Of a DNA stretch of 64,000 bases, positions 32,922-44,913 are shown piece after piece. Numbering within the stretch: position 1 is the first letter of the stretch; every line of letters starts with the position of its first letter. The notes beneath the pieces were generated by a model, which saw only the letters and a program-made list of their open reading frames with translations, did no database searches and was not told the origin of the DNA. The stretch comes from Segniliparus rugosus ATCC BAA-974. GTDB lineage: Bacteria; Actinomycetota; Actinomycetes; Mycobacteriales; Mycobacteriaceae. The stretch spans positions 682,001-746,000 of the forward strand of contig NZ_KI391954.1 in assembly GCF_000185725.2 (NCBI RefSeq), in the 5' to 3' direction. The position numbers were made by a program, and so were the translations under genes.

Positions 32922-33869
32922 CTATTCTCTGTCCGCCAACAGGATCTGCGCGATCCGGGTGTCGGTGGCGGTGCCGTCTTCGAAGCTGGCCGCTGCGGGA
33001 TTCATGATCGAAAGCGTGTAGCGCTGGCCGAGGCCCGCGAAGCCGACCGAGTGCAGCACCCATCCGCCGACCCCGGACCAGCCGTTCTTGTTGCCGGGGT
33101 GGGCGGAGGCTCCAGCCCCCCACACGCCCCATTGCTGGTCGGCGTCGACGTTCTGCATCTCGTTGACGATGTAGGCGGTGTCGGCGGGGTCCATCTTCTC
33201 GAGCACGAATTGCATGAGCCGGTCGAGGTCGTTCGCGGTGCAGGAGGTCGCTCCCCAGTACACGTCGATGCCGTCGTAACCCCCCTGCGAGCGCAGGTCG
33301 GTCATCCCGTAGTTCGGGAAGTCGTTCAAAAAGGCCATATGGTCCGCGCCCCAGTACTTCATCCAGAGCGTGTCGGCGGCTCCGTCGTCGGAGGAGTGCA
33401 GCATGGCCTGGACGAGCGAGCGGTCGGCCGCGCTCAGCGTGATCAATCCGGCGCGGTCCCTGGTGAACAGGTCCACAGCCATCGCGAGCTTCACTGTGGA
33501 GGCGGCGAAGACCGAGTCGTCCGCATGCGCGTTGCGGTACACGCCGCCAGTCGCGCGGTCTCGCAGGACGTAGCCCGCGCCGGGCGCCTCGTTCGCCAGC
33601 AGCGCGTTGGCGCGCACGACGCGCCGTTGCAGGTCGCAGTCGAGGTCGGAGCCGAGGATCGGGCAGTCGACGACAGAACGAGTGTCGGGGTCCGCGCCGA
33701 CGGGCGGGGCGAGGAGCGCCTGTCCGGCCAGCGCGACCGCTCCGGCTCCCGCCGTCGCGCAGGCGCGAGCGAGCCAGGAGGAACGGGCGGGTTTGCTCCG
33801 GAGCCCCTGCGCCGGGTTCTCTTCCCGCCGCCCCGGCTGGCGCCCTCGGAGGTCAGATGGTCGGTTCAT
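32922..33869 (-). CDS. Exported serine hydrolase, class A beta-lactamase-like, paralogue B
   Basis: A 315-residue tandem paralogue of the downstream gene, 20 nt before it. It has a long basic N-terminus (about 1-36) and a hydrophobic signal segment (about 37-59). SxxK is Ser124-Thr-Val-Lys127. The SDN motif has become SDD (Ser160-Asp161-Asp162 in HSSDDGAADTLW), an Asn-to-Asp change at the third position. GNKNGWSG and the DLDCDLQRRV cysteine segment are conserved with paralogue A. The SDN asparagine normally supports substrate binding, so this copy may have a different substrate. Start ATG 33869. Confidence 0.82.
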   Translation of the reverse strand: MNRPSDLRGRQPGRREENPAQGLRSKPARSSWLARACATAGAGAVALAGQALLAPPVGADPDTRSVVDCPILGSDLDCDLQRRVVRANALLANEAPGAGYVLRDRATGGVYRNAHADDSVFAASTVKLAMAVDLFTRDRAGLITLSAADRSLVQAMLHSSDDGAADTLWMKYWGADHMAFLNDFPNYGMTDLRSQGGYDGIDVYWGATSCTANDLDRLMQFVLEKMDPADTAYIVNEMQNVDADQQWGVWGAGASAHPGNKNGWSGVGGWVLHSVGFAGLGQRYTLSIMNPAAASFEDGTATDTRIAQILLADRE

Positions 33870-33923
33870 GCTGCTATTAGATTGACATACCCGCCTGGGG
33901 AATACCTGGCAGGCGAGTGGTGA

Positions 33924-36235
<2,312 letters not shown>

Positions 36236-36267
36236 CCCGCCAACGACCGAGAAGGAACACAGTCGAG

Positions 36268-37155
36268 ATGAGCACGACCGCGCTGCAGCAAGCGGAGGTT
36301 CTGGCCCAGGCGCTGCCGTGGATCGAGAAATTCGCGGGCAAGACCGTCGTCGTCAAATTCGGCGGCAACGCGATGGTGGACCCGGCGCTGGCCACCACCT
36401 TCGCCGAGGACATGGTGTTGCTGCGCGCCTGCGGCGTCCGCCCGGTCGTGGTGCACGGCGGCGGACCCCAGATCAACGAGCAGCTCGCCAAGCTCGGCAT
36501 CGAGGGCGAGTTCAAAGCGGGCCTGCGGGTGACCACCCCGGAAGTGCTCGAAGTGGTGCGCATGGTCCTGCTCGGCAGGGTCGGCCGCGAGCTGGTCGGC
36601 GCGATCAACGCCCACGGCCCCTACGCGGTGGGGACCTCGGGCGAGGACGCGGGCTTGTTCACCGCGTCGCGCAAAACCGCGACCGTGGACGGCGAGGAAG
36701 TGGACATCGGCCTGGTGGGCGACATCGAGGCGGTGGACGCGGGCTGGATCGACGAGCTCACCGCTGCCCGGCGCATCCCCGTGGTCGCCTCACTCGCCCC
36801 GGACCCGACCGGCGTGGTGCACAACGTGAACGCCGACATCGCCGCAGGCGCGCTCGCAGGGGCGTTGCAGGCCGACCGGCTCGTCGTGCTCTCCGACGTC
36901 GCGGGCCTATACACCCGATGGCCGGACCGGGACTCGTTCGTCAGCGAGATCTCCCTCGCCGACGCGAAGGCGCTCTTGCCGAGCCTCGCGGGCGGGATGA
37001 TCCCGAAACTGGAGGCGTGCGTGCGCGCCGTGGAATCGGGCGTGCGCGCCGCGTCCATCATCGACGGGCGCGTGCCGCACGCGACGCTCGTGGAGCTCTT
37101 CACGCCCACCGGAGTCGGCACCATGGTCACGGACAACACAGGAGAGAAAGCATGA
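36268..37155 (+). CDS. argB: Acetylglutamate kinase ArgB
   Basis: Second step of arginine synthesis. 295 residues with the phosphate loop VVKFGGNAM, the acetylglutamate site [21 protein letters not shown], and [15 protein letters not shown] with the nucleotide-site residues. The N-terminal helix [19 protein letters not shown] is of the arginine-sensitive hexameric type, so feedback inhibition by arginine is likely. It starts 32 nt after argJ with AGAAGGAAC as ribosome site, and its stop overlaps argD. Confidence 0.95.
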   Translation: MSTTALQQAEVLAQALPWIEKFAGKTVVVKFGGNAMVDPALATTFAEDMVLLRACGVRPVVVHGGGPQINEQLAKLGIEGEFKAGLRVTTPEVLEVVRMVLLGRVGRELVGAINAHGPYAVGTSGEDAGLFTASRKTATVDGEEVDIGLVGDIEAVDAGWIDELTAARRIPVVASLAPDPTGVVHNVNADIAAGALAGALQADRLVVLSDVAGLYTRWPDRDSFVSEISLADAKALLPSLAGGMIPKLEACVRAVESGVRAASIIDGRVPHATLVELFTPTGVGTMVTDNTGEKA

Positions 37156-38327
37156 CCGAGGATCTGCGGGCCGGTTGGGCCGCGCACCTGATGAACAACT
37201 ACGGACAGCCCAAGCTCGCGCTCGTGCGCGGCGAAGGGGCCCACGTCTGGGACGAGGACGGCAAGCGGTACTTGGATTTGCTGGCCGGGATCGCGGTGAA
37301 CGTCCTCGGCCACGCGCATCCCGCCGTCGTGGCGGCGGTGACCAGGCAGATCTCGACGCTCGGGCACGTCTCGAACTTGTACATGTCGCCGAACGTCGTG
37401 GAGCTGGCCGCGCGGCTGACCGCGCTGACCCCAGGCGGGGAGGACGCGAAAGTCTTCTTCTCCAACTCCGGGACCGAGGCGAACGAGGCGGCCTTCAAAA
37501 TCGCCCGGCGCACCGGGCGCTCCGAGATCGTCGCGACGTGGGGCGGCTTCCACGGGCGCACGATGGGCGCGCTCGCGCTCACCGGCCAACCGCCCAAGCA
37601 GGAGCCGTTCGCCCCGATGGTCCCCGGCGTGCGGCACGTCCCGTACGGGGAACCCGCCGCGCTCGAAGCGGCGGTCGGTCCGGACACCGCCGCCGTGTTC
37701 CTCGAACCGATCCAGGGGGAGAACGGCGTCGTCGTGCCCCCGGCTGGCTACCTCAAGGCCGCGCGGGAGATCACCGCGAAAGCCGGGGCGCTGTTGATCC
37801 TCGACGAGGTGCAGACCGGCATGGGCCGCACCGGCACGTTCTTCGCCCACGAGCAAGAGGGGATCGTGGCGGACGTGGTCACCCTCGCCAAGGGCCTCGG
37901 CGGCGGCCTGCCGATCGGCGCGACGATCGCCACCGGAGCGGCGGCGGGCCTCTTCGAACCCGGCCAGCACGGCAGCACGTTCGGCGGGAACCCGGTGAGC
38001 GCCGCCGCCGCCCTCGCGGTGCTCGATGTGATCGAGGGCGAGGGTCTGGTCGCCCGCGCGAAGGACGCGGGCGAGGAACTCAGGGACAAACTCGGCGCGA
38101 TCGGCCACCCGCTGATCCTGGAGGCCAGGGGCAAGGGGCTGCTCGTCGGCGTGCGCCTGGCCGAGCCCAAGGCCTCGGCTGTGGAAGCCGAGGCCCGGGA
38201 CGCAGGCTTTCTGGTCGGCGCGACCGGCCCGGAGGTCATCCGGCTCGCCCCGTCGCTCCTGCTCTCCGACGATCAGATCGGGGAGTTCGTCGGCGCGTTC
38301 GGCTCGATTCTCGACAAGTCGGCCTAG
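37152..38327 (+). CDS. argD: Acetylornithine aminotransferase ArgD
   Basis: PLP-dependent class III aminotransferase, 391 residues, making N-acetylornithine. Visible features are [16 protein letters not shown], the PLP ring contact [13 protein letters not shown] and the Schiff-base lysine in [14 protein letters not shown]. It overlaps argB by four bases (ATGA). In M. tuberculosis argF, argR, argG and argH follow; here the cluster ends with argD and is followed by convergent membrane protein genes. Confidence 0.95.
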   Translation: MTEDLRAGWAAHLMNNYGQPKLALVRGEGAHVWDEDGKRYLDLLAGIAVNVLGHAHPAVVAAVTRQISTLGHVSNLYMSPNVVELAARLTALTPGGEDAKVFFSNSGTEANEAAFKIARRTGRSEIVATWGGFHGRTMGALALTGQPPKQEPFAPMVPGVRHVPYGEPAALEAAVGPDTAAVFLEPIQGENGVVVPPAGYLKAAREITAKAGALLILDEVQTGMGRTGTFFAHEQEGIVADVVTLAKGLGGGLPIGATIATGAAAGLFEPGQHGSTFGGNPVSAAAALAVLDVIEGEGLVARAKDAGEELRDKLGAIGHPLILEARGKGLLVGVRLAEPKASAVEAEARDAGFLVGATGPEVIRLAPSLLLSDDQIGEFVGAFGSILDKSA

Positions 38328-38411
38328 GGCTAGGGCTAGGGCAGGGCCGCTCCGCTCAGGATCTGGCCCAGTCGCACAGGTCCATGCCCGCCCGCGATGG
38401 CTCCAGGCCCG

Positions 38412-39131
38412 TCAAGACGGAGGGCTCGTCGGGGTGTTCGGCGTTGCGGCGGCCGAGGCGCGCTCGTCGTGCTCCTTGACGAACGCGCGGATCCGGATGA
38501 TTCCGTTCGCGACCAAGGCAATGATGGTCGCGGCTCCGCACGCGGCGATGAGGGCTTGCGACATGTCGACTTCGAGGGTGAAGATCCAGGTGATTGCGAG
38601 GATCTGGAATCCGACCGAGAGCAGGCCGGATCCGAGGCTGATCCGGACGTGCAGCTTGTTCCAGTCCTGAGCGTCTTGTTCGGTCCAGCCGCGCTCGGGC
38701 AAGGCTGTTTCCGCAAGACGGGGCACAATGGTCCCGGTGATGCTTTTCGTGATTGGTTTGCGCAGAAGGCTGCTCACGACCAAAGACCAGACGAGCAGCG
38801 CTGCGGGGAGAAGCTCGATCAGCTGAATGAGCCGGGGGTTCTTTGTGGTGAGCCCGACGGTCAACGAGCATGCCGCCGCGATGAGCACCAACGCGTTGGA
38901 GGGTTCGACCTTCCGGTTCCTCGCCATGGTGAACGCCCCCTGCGCCACAGCGGCGACGACCGCTCCGACCAGGGCCAAATAGGGGACGAAGCCGAAGAGG
39001 CGGAGCACGTAGTACACGACGAGGGGCGGCCCCGCGTTGATCACAGTGGTTTTGACGAACTCCCGGAGGCTGCGGGGCGTTCCCGGGCTTGGAACCGGTT
39101 CGTTGTCGGTGGAGCGGCCTTGTTCACTCAT
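38412..39131 (-). CDS. VC0807-like multi-pass membrane protein, copy 1
   Basis: A 239-residue protein with about six membrane helices and the opening INAGPPLVVYYVLRLFGFVP typical of VC0807-family proteins. The acidic loop AETALPERGWTEQDAQDW and a charged cytoplasmic C-terminus (RIRAFVKEHDERASAAAT) are shared with copy 2 downstream of it in map order at 39314. The two are tandem duplicates. ATG 39131 has TACATT 6 nt upstream. Function of VC0807 proteins is unknown. Confidence 0.75.
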   Translation of the reverse strand: MSEQGRSTDNEPVPSPGTPRSLREFVKTTVINAGPPLVVYYVLRLFGFVPYLALVGAVVAAVAQGAFTMARNRKVEPSNALVLIAAACSLTVGLTTKNPRLIQLIELLPAALLVWSLVVSSLLRKPITKSITGTIVPRLAETALPERGWTEQDAQDWNKLHVRISLGSGLLSVGFQILAITWIFTLEVDMSQALIAACGAATIIALVANGIIRIRAFVKEHDERASAAATPNTPTSPPS

Positions 39132-39137
39132 TTTATA

Positions 39138-39143
39138 AATGTA
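39138..39143 (-). promoter_or_regulatory. -10 hexamer of putative leaderless VC0807-like copy 1 promoter
   Basis: Minus strand TACATT, 6 nt (TATAAA), ATG 39131, in an AT-rich patch. Confidence 0.45.
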
Positions 39144-39313
39144 GCCTATGCTAACTCGACGGGTTCAGTCCGATCCTCGGCACGGCGGGAAAGGGCGAGT
39201 TCGAGCCGACAGAATCGTCGCGATGCGCGGCATTGTCATGGTCCTCATGGGCAGGCGATCCGGCCCGTGGAGGGGCGGCGAGGAAGGCCGGCCCAGTGCC
39301 TGTTCCAAGCTCG

Positions 39314-39988
39314 TCAGGACGGAGAGCCCGTCGGGGTTTTCGACGTTGCGGCGGCCGAGGCGCGCTCGTCGCGCTCCTTGACGAACGCGCGGATCCGGTT
39401 CACCGAGTGGACGAGGAGGAAAATGGTGCTGCCGCTGCCGACCACGACGATGACCGCTTGAGAGATGTCCACCGCGCAGGTGAAGATGACTGTGAGCGCG
39501 AACGCGGTCTGGCAGAGCCCGAACACGCCGGCGAACGCGCTCAACCGGATGTGCATGGCCGTCCAGTCGAGGACGTCCCGCGCGGTCCAACCGCGCGCGG
39601 GCAGCGCGTCGTCGGCGAGGCCAAAGGCGACGGTGCTCGCCGCCTTCTTCGTCAGCGGTTTGCGGATCGCGCTGCTGACGAGCAAGGCGGTCGCGAACAA
39701 GAAACCGGGCGCGGTGTCCGCGACCTGGGTCGCGCGGGCGTTCTTCGTGGTGAGCGCCACGAGCAGGGCGCAGCTGGCGAGCAGGAGCACGAGCCCTGCG
39801 CCCGGGTCGAATTTCCGGGCGCGCAGCGCGCCGAACAGGGTCTGGGCCAACGAGACCGCGATCGCGCCGACCAGCGCGAGGTACTGGACGAGGCCGAAAG
39901 CGCGCAACGCGTAGTACACGAGGATGGCGGGGGCGGCGCTGATGAGGGAGCTTTTGATGAAGGCCCGCAGGCTGTGGGTGTTGTTCAT
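39314..39988 (-). CDS. VC0807-like multi-pass membrane protein, copy 2
   Basis: A 224-residue paralogue of the gene at 38412, same topology, with SAAPAILVYYALRAFGLVQ and RGWTARDVLDWTAMHIRLS. Nucleotide identity with copy 1 is highest over the C-terminal codons and continues past the stop. ATG 39988 follows AGGAGAAGC and lies 7 nt after the stop of the S15-type hydrolase gene, so it is probably co-transcribed with that gene. Function unknown. Confidence 0.75.
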   Translation of the reverse strand: MNNTHSLRAFIKSSLISAAPAILVYYALRAFGLVQYLALVGAIAVSLAQTLFGALRARKFDPGAGLVLLLASCALLVALTTKNARATQVADTAPGFLFATALLVSSAIRKPLTKKAASTVAFGLADDALPARGWTARDVLDWTAMHIRLSAFAGVFGLCQTAFALTVIFTCAVDISQAVIVVVGSGSTIFLLVHSVNRIRAFVKERDERASAAATSKTPTGSPS

Positions 39989-39995
39989 GCTTCTC

Positions 39996-41714
39996 CTAGG
40001 GGACGGTCGGCAGAGTCAGCACGCTTTGGTCGTCGATCTCGAATTGGGTGTCAACGGGGAACGGGTCGCCCCGGAACGCGTCGGACGAGCCTTTGACGAC
40101 GAGTTTGAGCCGGTGCCCGGCGGGGAACCGGTGCACGATGCCCGGCAGCGTGAAGGTCACGGAGCCGGAGCCGGAGACTTTCGCGGGGGCGACTTGGCGG
40201 TAGATCGACTCTTCGCCGCCGGACGGGTCCACGTCCGCGAGATGCAAGAAGAGCGTCGCGGTTCCGGCCGCCGAGACGGCGAGTTTCAGATGAGGGACGC
40301 CGACCACTGTGAGCGGGGCGGCCAGCGGCTCGGTCGCCCAGCTGAGCGAGGCCCCGTCTGGCCCGGTGCGCATCTGCGCCGCGCACGGCCGCGCGGCGGC
40401 CGCCGCCGCGACCGGGGCGCCGCTCGCGAGCAGCGCGTCCTCGCCGGACAGCCGGTACGCGGTTGTCGCGGCGACGGGGTAGCGGTCGCTCGTCGCCCAT
40501 GGCGAGCCCGCCGACCCCTCGGGGATCCAATCGCGGAAATAGCTGAGCGCGGGCAAATCATCCGTCCCGATCCCTTTCAGGTGGTGGTCGAACCAGCGGA
40601 GGATCGCGTCGATCTGGTAGCGCTGCTCCCAGTCCGGGTGCGCCCAGTCCAGCTCGCCGGGGATGACGTTCGAGGTGTCGTGCCCCCAACGGTGCCAGAG
40701 CATCTTGACCTCGGTCCCTTGCGCGGCCAGCGCTTGGTAGGTGGCGGCGGCCTCGTTGAGCAGGAAGACGGTGTCCTGCTGGCCTTGGGTCAAGAGGGTG
40801 GGGATGCGTATTTTGTCCGTGTAGGTGACCACCGAGCCGTGCCGGACGGACTCGATGTCCGCCTGGCTCGGCGCGCCGCTGATGTACCAGTTCAAAATGA
40901 CTTGGCAGGCGGCGGGGTAGAACCGGGGGCAGTTGTGGTCGCTCCAGCTCGCGGGCGGCGGGGCCTGGTCCGGTTCTTTCGCCGCGTTGGTGAGCAGATC
41001 CTGGGCGACGAGGTATTTGCTCGGGCCGGGAATCCGCTCGTCCACGCCGTCGGGCAGGTCCGCGTTGTTCGGGGCCAGCGAATACAGCGAGTCGTTCCAC
41101 GTGATCATCGGCACGATGACGTCGAGCCTCGGGTCCACCGACGCGGCCGCGAACTGGACCCCGCCGCCGTAGGAGGCCCCGATCATCCCGACCCTCGGGT
41201 CGTGCGCCGAGGGCTTGCCCGTGTGGTCGGCCGCGTCGAGCACGATGGCGTCGAGCGGCGGCACGGGACGGGTGTGCGCGGCGTCCTCGAACGCGATCTG
41301 GTCCGCCCCGCCGAGGAAGCTGATGAGCTGGCTCACCGCCACTCCGTCGTATTCCGGGGTGTCCATGGTGATCCGGCAGGTGGAGCCGCCGAAACCGAGG
41401 GAGGAGAAGGCGAGCACGGCGTAATCCCTGCCGGTCATGAACTCGCCGAGGCCGCGCTGGTCGTCTTTTGTCCCGCCGAAGCCGTGCGTGGCGACGATGG
41501 CGGGCACCCGATGGCCGGGGCCGGCCCCTTCGGGGAGGTAGAGGTCGCCGACGATATCGCAGTCCACATCCCGCTCGGGGCCGATGACGACGGAGAAGTG
41601 CAGAGTCTGTTTCGTGAACCCGCTCTGCTCGGCGAGCGAACTCGGAGCTGTCGGGAAGGCGAGGAGCGGACCGCAGCACAGGGCGACCGCGCGCCTGACG
41701 TTGATCCGCGACAT
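39996..41714 (-). CDS. Exported X-Pro dipeptidyl-peptidase (S15)/CocE-type hydrolase
   Basis: A 572-residue alpha/beta hydrolase with a signal peptide (about 1-28, MSRINVRRAVALCCGPLLAF). Motifs: VATHGFGGTKDD oxyanion region, nucleophile GASYGGGVQFA, and a late histidine in WHRWGHDTSNV or FDHHLKG. A C-terminal jelly-roll domain (from about ATTAYRLSGED to the end, with VTFTLPGIVHRFPAGHRLKL) is the PepX_C type found in S15 peptidases and cocaine esterase. ATG 41714 has TAACGT 7 nt upstream. Peptide versus ester substrate is undetermined. Confidence 0.85.
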   Translation of the reverse strand: MSRINVRRAVALCCGPLLAFPTAPSSLAEQSGFTKQTLHFSVVIGPERDVDCDIVGDLYLPEGAGPGHRVPAIVATHGFGGTKDDQRGLGEFMTGRDYAVLAFSSLGFGGSTCRITMDTPEYDGVAVSQLISFLGGADQIAFEDAAHTRPVPPLDAIVLDAADHTGKPSAHDPRVGMIGASYGGGVQFAAASVDPRLDVIVPMITWNDSLYSLAPNNADLPDGVDERIPGPSKYLVAQDLLTNAAKEPDQAPPPASWSDHNCPRFYPAACQVILNWYISGAPSQADIESVRHGSVVTYTDKIRIPTLLTQGQQDTVFLLNEAAATYQALAAQGTEVKMLWHRWGHDTSNVIPGELDWAHPDWEQRYQIDAILRWFDHHLKGIGTDDLPALSYFRDWIPEGSAGSPWATSDRYPVAATTAYRLSGEDALLASGAPVAAAAAARPCAAQMRTGPDGASLSWATEPLAAPLTVVGVPHLKLAVSAAGTATLFLHLADVDPSGGEESIYRQVAPAKVSGSGSVTFTLPGIVHRFPAGHRLKLVVKGSSDAFRGDPFPVDTQFEIDDQSVLTLPTVP

Positions 41715-41721
41715 TCCGCAC

Positions 41722-41727
41722 ACGTTA
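41722..41727 (-). promoter_or_regulatory. -10 hexamer of putative leaderless S15-type hydrolase promoter
   Basis: Minus strand TAACGT, 7 nt, ATG 41714. Confidence 0.35.
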
Positions 41728-41765
41728 GCAGGCGGGCAAGCTGGCCGCACGGCGGTTCAGGGCGC

Positions 41766-42722
41766 TCACCAGCTGAAGTGGGGGATATCTCCCTCCCAGG
41801 TCTCGTCGGCCAACGGGCTGGCGATGAACTGGGCGGCAAGGGGTTTCGGGCCGCTCGGGGTCTTCCCGACCGAGAGCACCCAGGCCGAGGCCTTCGCCAC
41901 GTCGATAGCGGTGGCGAACTCGGGGGTCTCGCACCATTCGGCGACGAGCTGCGGGATCACGCCGCCCTGGCTGCAGACCATGGTGGTGTGCCCGACCTGC
42001 GCGAGCTCGCGCAGCCGGTCGAGGCCGGCCTTCGGGTTCTCGGCGAACGGCTCCTCGGTGAGCGACGGCTCGGCGACGGCCTCCACTTCGAGCAGTTGGG
42101 CCAGCGGGTCGAGGGTTTGGCGGCAGCGCAGTTTGTCCGAGGCGTGCAGGCGGCTCACGCCGAACGCGCCGCCGAGATGGGCGAGCCCTTCGGCCTGGGC
42201 GAGGCCGAGCTCGTCCAGCGGGCGCCGCTGGTCGGCCTCAAGGTCGGCCGTGTCGCGCGTCCCTGCGCTCGCGTGCCGCACGACGATCAGCGTCTCGACG
42301 TCGAGCCGGACGGCGCGGAACGCGTCGAGCACCTCGCGGTCAAGGTCGTGGCTCAGCCGTTTGTGCGCCTCGTCGACGGTGACCCATTCCAGAAGGTCGA
42401 CTTCGTCGTTCGGCACGAACTCCGGGGCGGAAGCGGCCCAGGCCGCCCAGTAGTCCACCCGTTTGGACGAGCCTTGGGCGGGGTAGTGGACCGTGGCGAG
42501 GAAGGGGCCGAGCTCGGCTCTGGCTCCGGTCTCCTCGGCGATTTCCCGCACGGCCGCGACCGGCGGGATCTCGCCGGGGTCGACTTTGCCTTTCGGGAGG
42601 GTCCAGTCGTCGTAGTGGGGTCGGTGGATGAGGGCGACGAGGGGTTCGGCCCCTTCGTCCGCATGGCGCCAGAGGACGCCGCCCGCTGCGCGGATCTCCT
42701 GTCTCGATGACACGTCAGACAT
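41766..42722 (-). CDS. mutT1: MutT1: Nudix hydrolase fused to histidine phosphatase
   Basis: A 318-residue two-domain enzyme. The N-terminal Nudix domain has the box beginning GKVDPGEIPPVAAVREIAEE; the C-terminal domain is a phosphoglycerate-mutase-type histidine phosphatase starting IVVRHASAG. In mycobacteria MutT1 (Rv2985) cleans 8-oxo-dGTP and diadenosine polyphosphates. It starts 1 nt after the ppk stop, forming a cofC-ppk-mutT1 transcription unit. Confidence 0.92.
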   Translation of the reverse strand: MSDVSSRQEIRAAGGVLWRHADEGAEPLVALIHRPHYDDWTLPKGKVDPGEIPPVAAVREIAEETGARAELGPFLATVHYPAQGSSKRVDYWAAWAASAPEFVPNDEVDLLEWVTVDEAHKRLSHDLDREVLDAFRAVRLDVETLIVVRHASAGTRDTADLEADQRRPLDELGLAQAEGLAHLGGAFGVSRLHASDKLRCRQTLDPLAQLLEVEAVAEPSLTEEPFAENPKAGLDRLRELAQVGHTTMVCSQGGVIPQLVAEWCETPEFATAIDVAKASAWVLSVGKTPSGPKPLAAQFIASPLADETWEGDIPHFSW

Positions 42723-42723
42723 G

Positions 42724-44901
42724 CTAGACGGTCAACTCCCGGTAGTGCTCGATGAGGGAGCGTTGATGGTCGCGTTTCTCCATTCCCGCCGCGAGCGCGT
42801 CCTCGTCCGGGGTCGCGCGCCACACGCCTGACCGGTCCAGTTCCCAGCACCGCGTCTCGGGGGCCGTCGCGCTGTCGAACATCCAGTCGATCTGCGCGGT
42901 GAGCTTGGGGTCTTTGACTTGGACCAGCACCTCCACCCGCCGGTCGAGGTTGCGGTGCATCATGTCGGCGCTGCCGATCCAGTACTGGTTCGCGGCCTTG
43001 AAGTGGAACGTGCGCGAGTGCTCGAGGAACTTGCCGAGGATGGAGCGCACGGTGATGTTCTCCGACAAGCCGGGCACGCCGGGCTTGAGGGCGCAGATCC
43101 CCCGGACCACGACCTCGACCGGCACGCCCGCCTGGGAGGCTCGGTAGAGGGAGTCGATGATCTGCTCGTCCACCAGCGAGTTGACCTTCACCCGGATGCG
43201 CGAGTCCCAGCCCGAGCGGTGATGGTCGATCTCGTCTTGGACCCGCTGCAGGATCCCGGAGCGGATGCCTTGCGGGGCGACGAGGAGCCGTCGGTAGCTG
43301 GCCCGCCGCGAGTAGCCGGTCAACGAGTTGAACAGGTCCGTGAGGTCGGCTCCGACTTCGTCGGAAGCGGTGAGCAAGCCGAGATCCTCGTAGATGCGGG
43401 CGGTCTTCGGGTTGTAGTTCCCCGTGCCGATGTGGCAGTACCGGCGGATGTGGCTGCCCTCGCGGCGCACCACCAGACACGTCTTGCAGTGGGTCTTCAG
43501 GCCGATGAGCCCGTAGACGACGTGCACCCCGGCGTGCTCGAGCGCGCGGGCCCATTTGATGTTCGCGTGCTCGTCGAAGCGCGCTTTGATCTCCACGAGC
43601 GCGACGACCTGCTTGCCCGCCGCCGCCGCGTCGATCAGCGCGTTCACGATCGGCGAGTCGCCGGAGGTGCGGTACAGGGTCTGCTTGATCGCGAGCACCT
43701 GCGGGTCGGCGGCGGCCTGCTCGATGAACCGCTGCACGCTGGTGGAGAAGGACATGTACGGGTGGTGGACGAGCACGTCCCCCTCCCGCAGCGTCGAGAA
43801 GACGCTCTTGGGGGTCTCCCGCTCGGCGAACGCCGGGTGGGTGATGGGGACGAACGGCTTGTCTTTCAGCGCGGGGCGGTCCAGCCCGTAGATCTGCCAC
43901 AAGCAGGAGAGGTCCAAAAGGCCGGGCACTTGGACCACCTCGTGCGGCTCCACGTCGAGCTCGCGCAGCAGCAGCTCGAGCATGTGCTCGCTCATGGTGT
44001 CGGAGACCTCAAGGCGCACCGGGGAGCCGAACCGGCGGCGCGCGAGCTCGCGCTCGAGCGCCTGGAGCAGATCCTCGTCCCGGTCCTCCTCCACCTCGAA
44101 GTCGGCGTTGCGGGTCACCCGGAACACGTGGTGCTCCATGACGCGCATGCCCTCGAAGAGTTCGCCGAGGTGCGCGGAGATCAGCTCCTCCATGGGCAAG
44201 AGGACCGTGGCGTTGAAGGAAGGCCGCGTCCCGTCCGCCTCGGGGCTCGAGGCGATTCCCCGGACCGACACGAACCGGTCGACGTTGTCGGGCACTTTGA
44301 TCCGGACGAAGTGCTGGCCGCCGCCCGCCTCGTCGTGGATGGTCGCGGCGAGGTTGAGGGAGAGCCCGCTGATGTACGGGAACGGGTGCGCCGGGTCCAC
44401 CGCGAGCGGCGTGAGCACCGGGAAGACCTGCTCGCGGAAGTACGTGGAGAGCCGCCCCTGCTCCCCGGCGTCCAGGTCCGACCAGGCCACGATCCGGATT
44501 TCGTTCTCGGCCAGCGCAGGGGTGACCACGTCGCGGAAGACGCGGGCGTGCCGGACGGAGAGCTCCTGGGTGCGCGTGGCGATCAGCTCGAGCTGCGCTT
44601 TGGGCGAGAGCCCGTCGGCGGAGCGCACCGAGAGGCCGGTTTGATGGCGCCGCTTGAGCCCGGCCACGCGGACCATGTAGAACTCGTCGAGGTTGGAGGC
44701 GAAGATGGCGAGGAATTGCACGCGCTCGAGCAGGGGGAGCGAGTCGTCTTCGGCGAGGGCGAGCACGCGGGCGTTGAAGTCCAGCCAGCTCAGCTCGCGG
44801 TTCAGGTAGCGATCCTCGGGCAAGCTCACATCGTCCGGTGCCTGCTCCGCGCCAGCCGAGCGCGCCGCATTGTCGGCTGGAGTTTTCGCTGTTTCTGTCA
44901 C
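42724..44901 (-). CDS. ppk: Polyphosphate kinase Ppk1
   Basis: Reversible synthesis of polyphosphate from ATP. 725 residues with the four PPK1 domains: N-terminal [21 protein letters not shown], head domain, and the two phospholipase-D-like C-terminal domains. The phosphorylated histidine lies in [20 protein letters not shown], and the second conserved histidine in [16 protein letters not shown]. Its product is the substrate of PpgK encoded at 19831. It is 12 nt downstream of cofC and immediately upstream of mutT1. Confidence 0.95.
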   Translation of the reverse strand: MTETAKTPADNAARSAGAEQAPDDVSLPEDRYLNRELSWLDFNARVLALAEDDSLPLLERVQFLAIFASNLDEFYMVRVAGLKRRHQTGLSVRSADGLSPKAQLELIATRTQELSVRHARVFRDVVTPALAENEIRIVAWSDLDAGEQGRLSTYFREQVFPVLTPLAVDPAHPFPYISGLSLNLAATIHDEAGGGQHFVRIKVPDNVDRFVSVRGIASSPEADGTRPSFNATVLLPMEELISAHLGELFEGMRVMEHHVFRVTRNADFEVEEDRDEDLLQALERELARRRFGSPVRLEVSDTMSEHMLELLLRELDVEPHEVVQVPGLLDLSCLWQIYGLDRPALKDKPFVPITHPAFAERETPKSVFSTLREGDVLVHHPYMSFSTSVQRFIEQAAADPQVLAIKQTLYRTSGDSPIVNALIDAAAAGKQVVALVEIKARFDEHANIKWARALEHAGVHVVYGLIGLKTHCKTCLVVRREGSHIRRYCHIGTGNYNPKTARIYEDLGLLTASDEVGADLTDLFNSLTGYSRRASYRRLLVAPQGIRSGILQRVQDEIDHHRSGWDSRIRVKVNSLVDEQIIDSLYRASQAGVPVEVVVRGICALKPGVPGLSENITVRSILGKFLEHSRTFHFKAANQYWIGSADMMHRNLDRRVEVLVQVKDPKLTAQIDWMFDSATAPETRCWELDRSGVWRATPDEDALAAGMEKRDHQRSLIEHYRELTV

Positions 44902-44913
44902 CGCAACATCATC

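Noticed and set aside
38326-38345. Telomere-like GGGCTA repeat (three copies) after argD
   Set aside because: It is too short for a structural role and lies within an ordinary intergenic gap.
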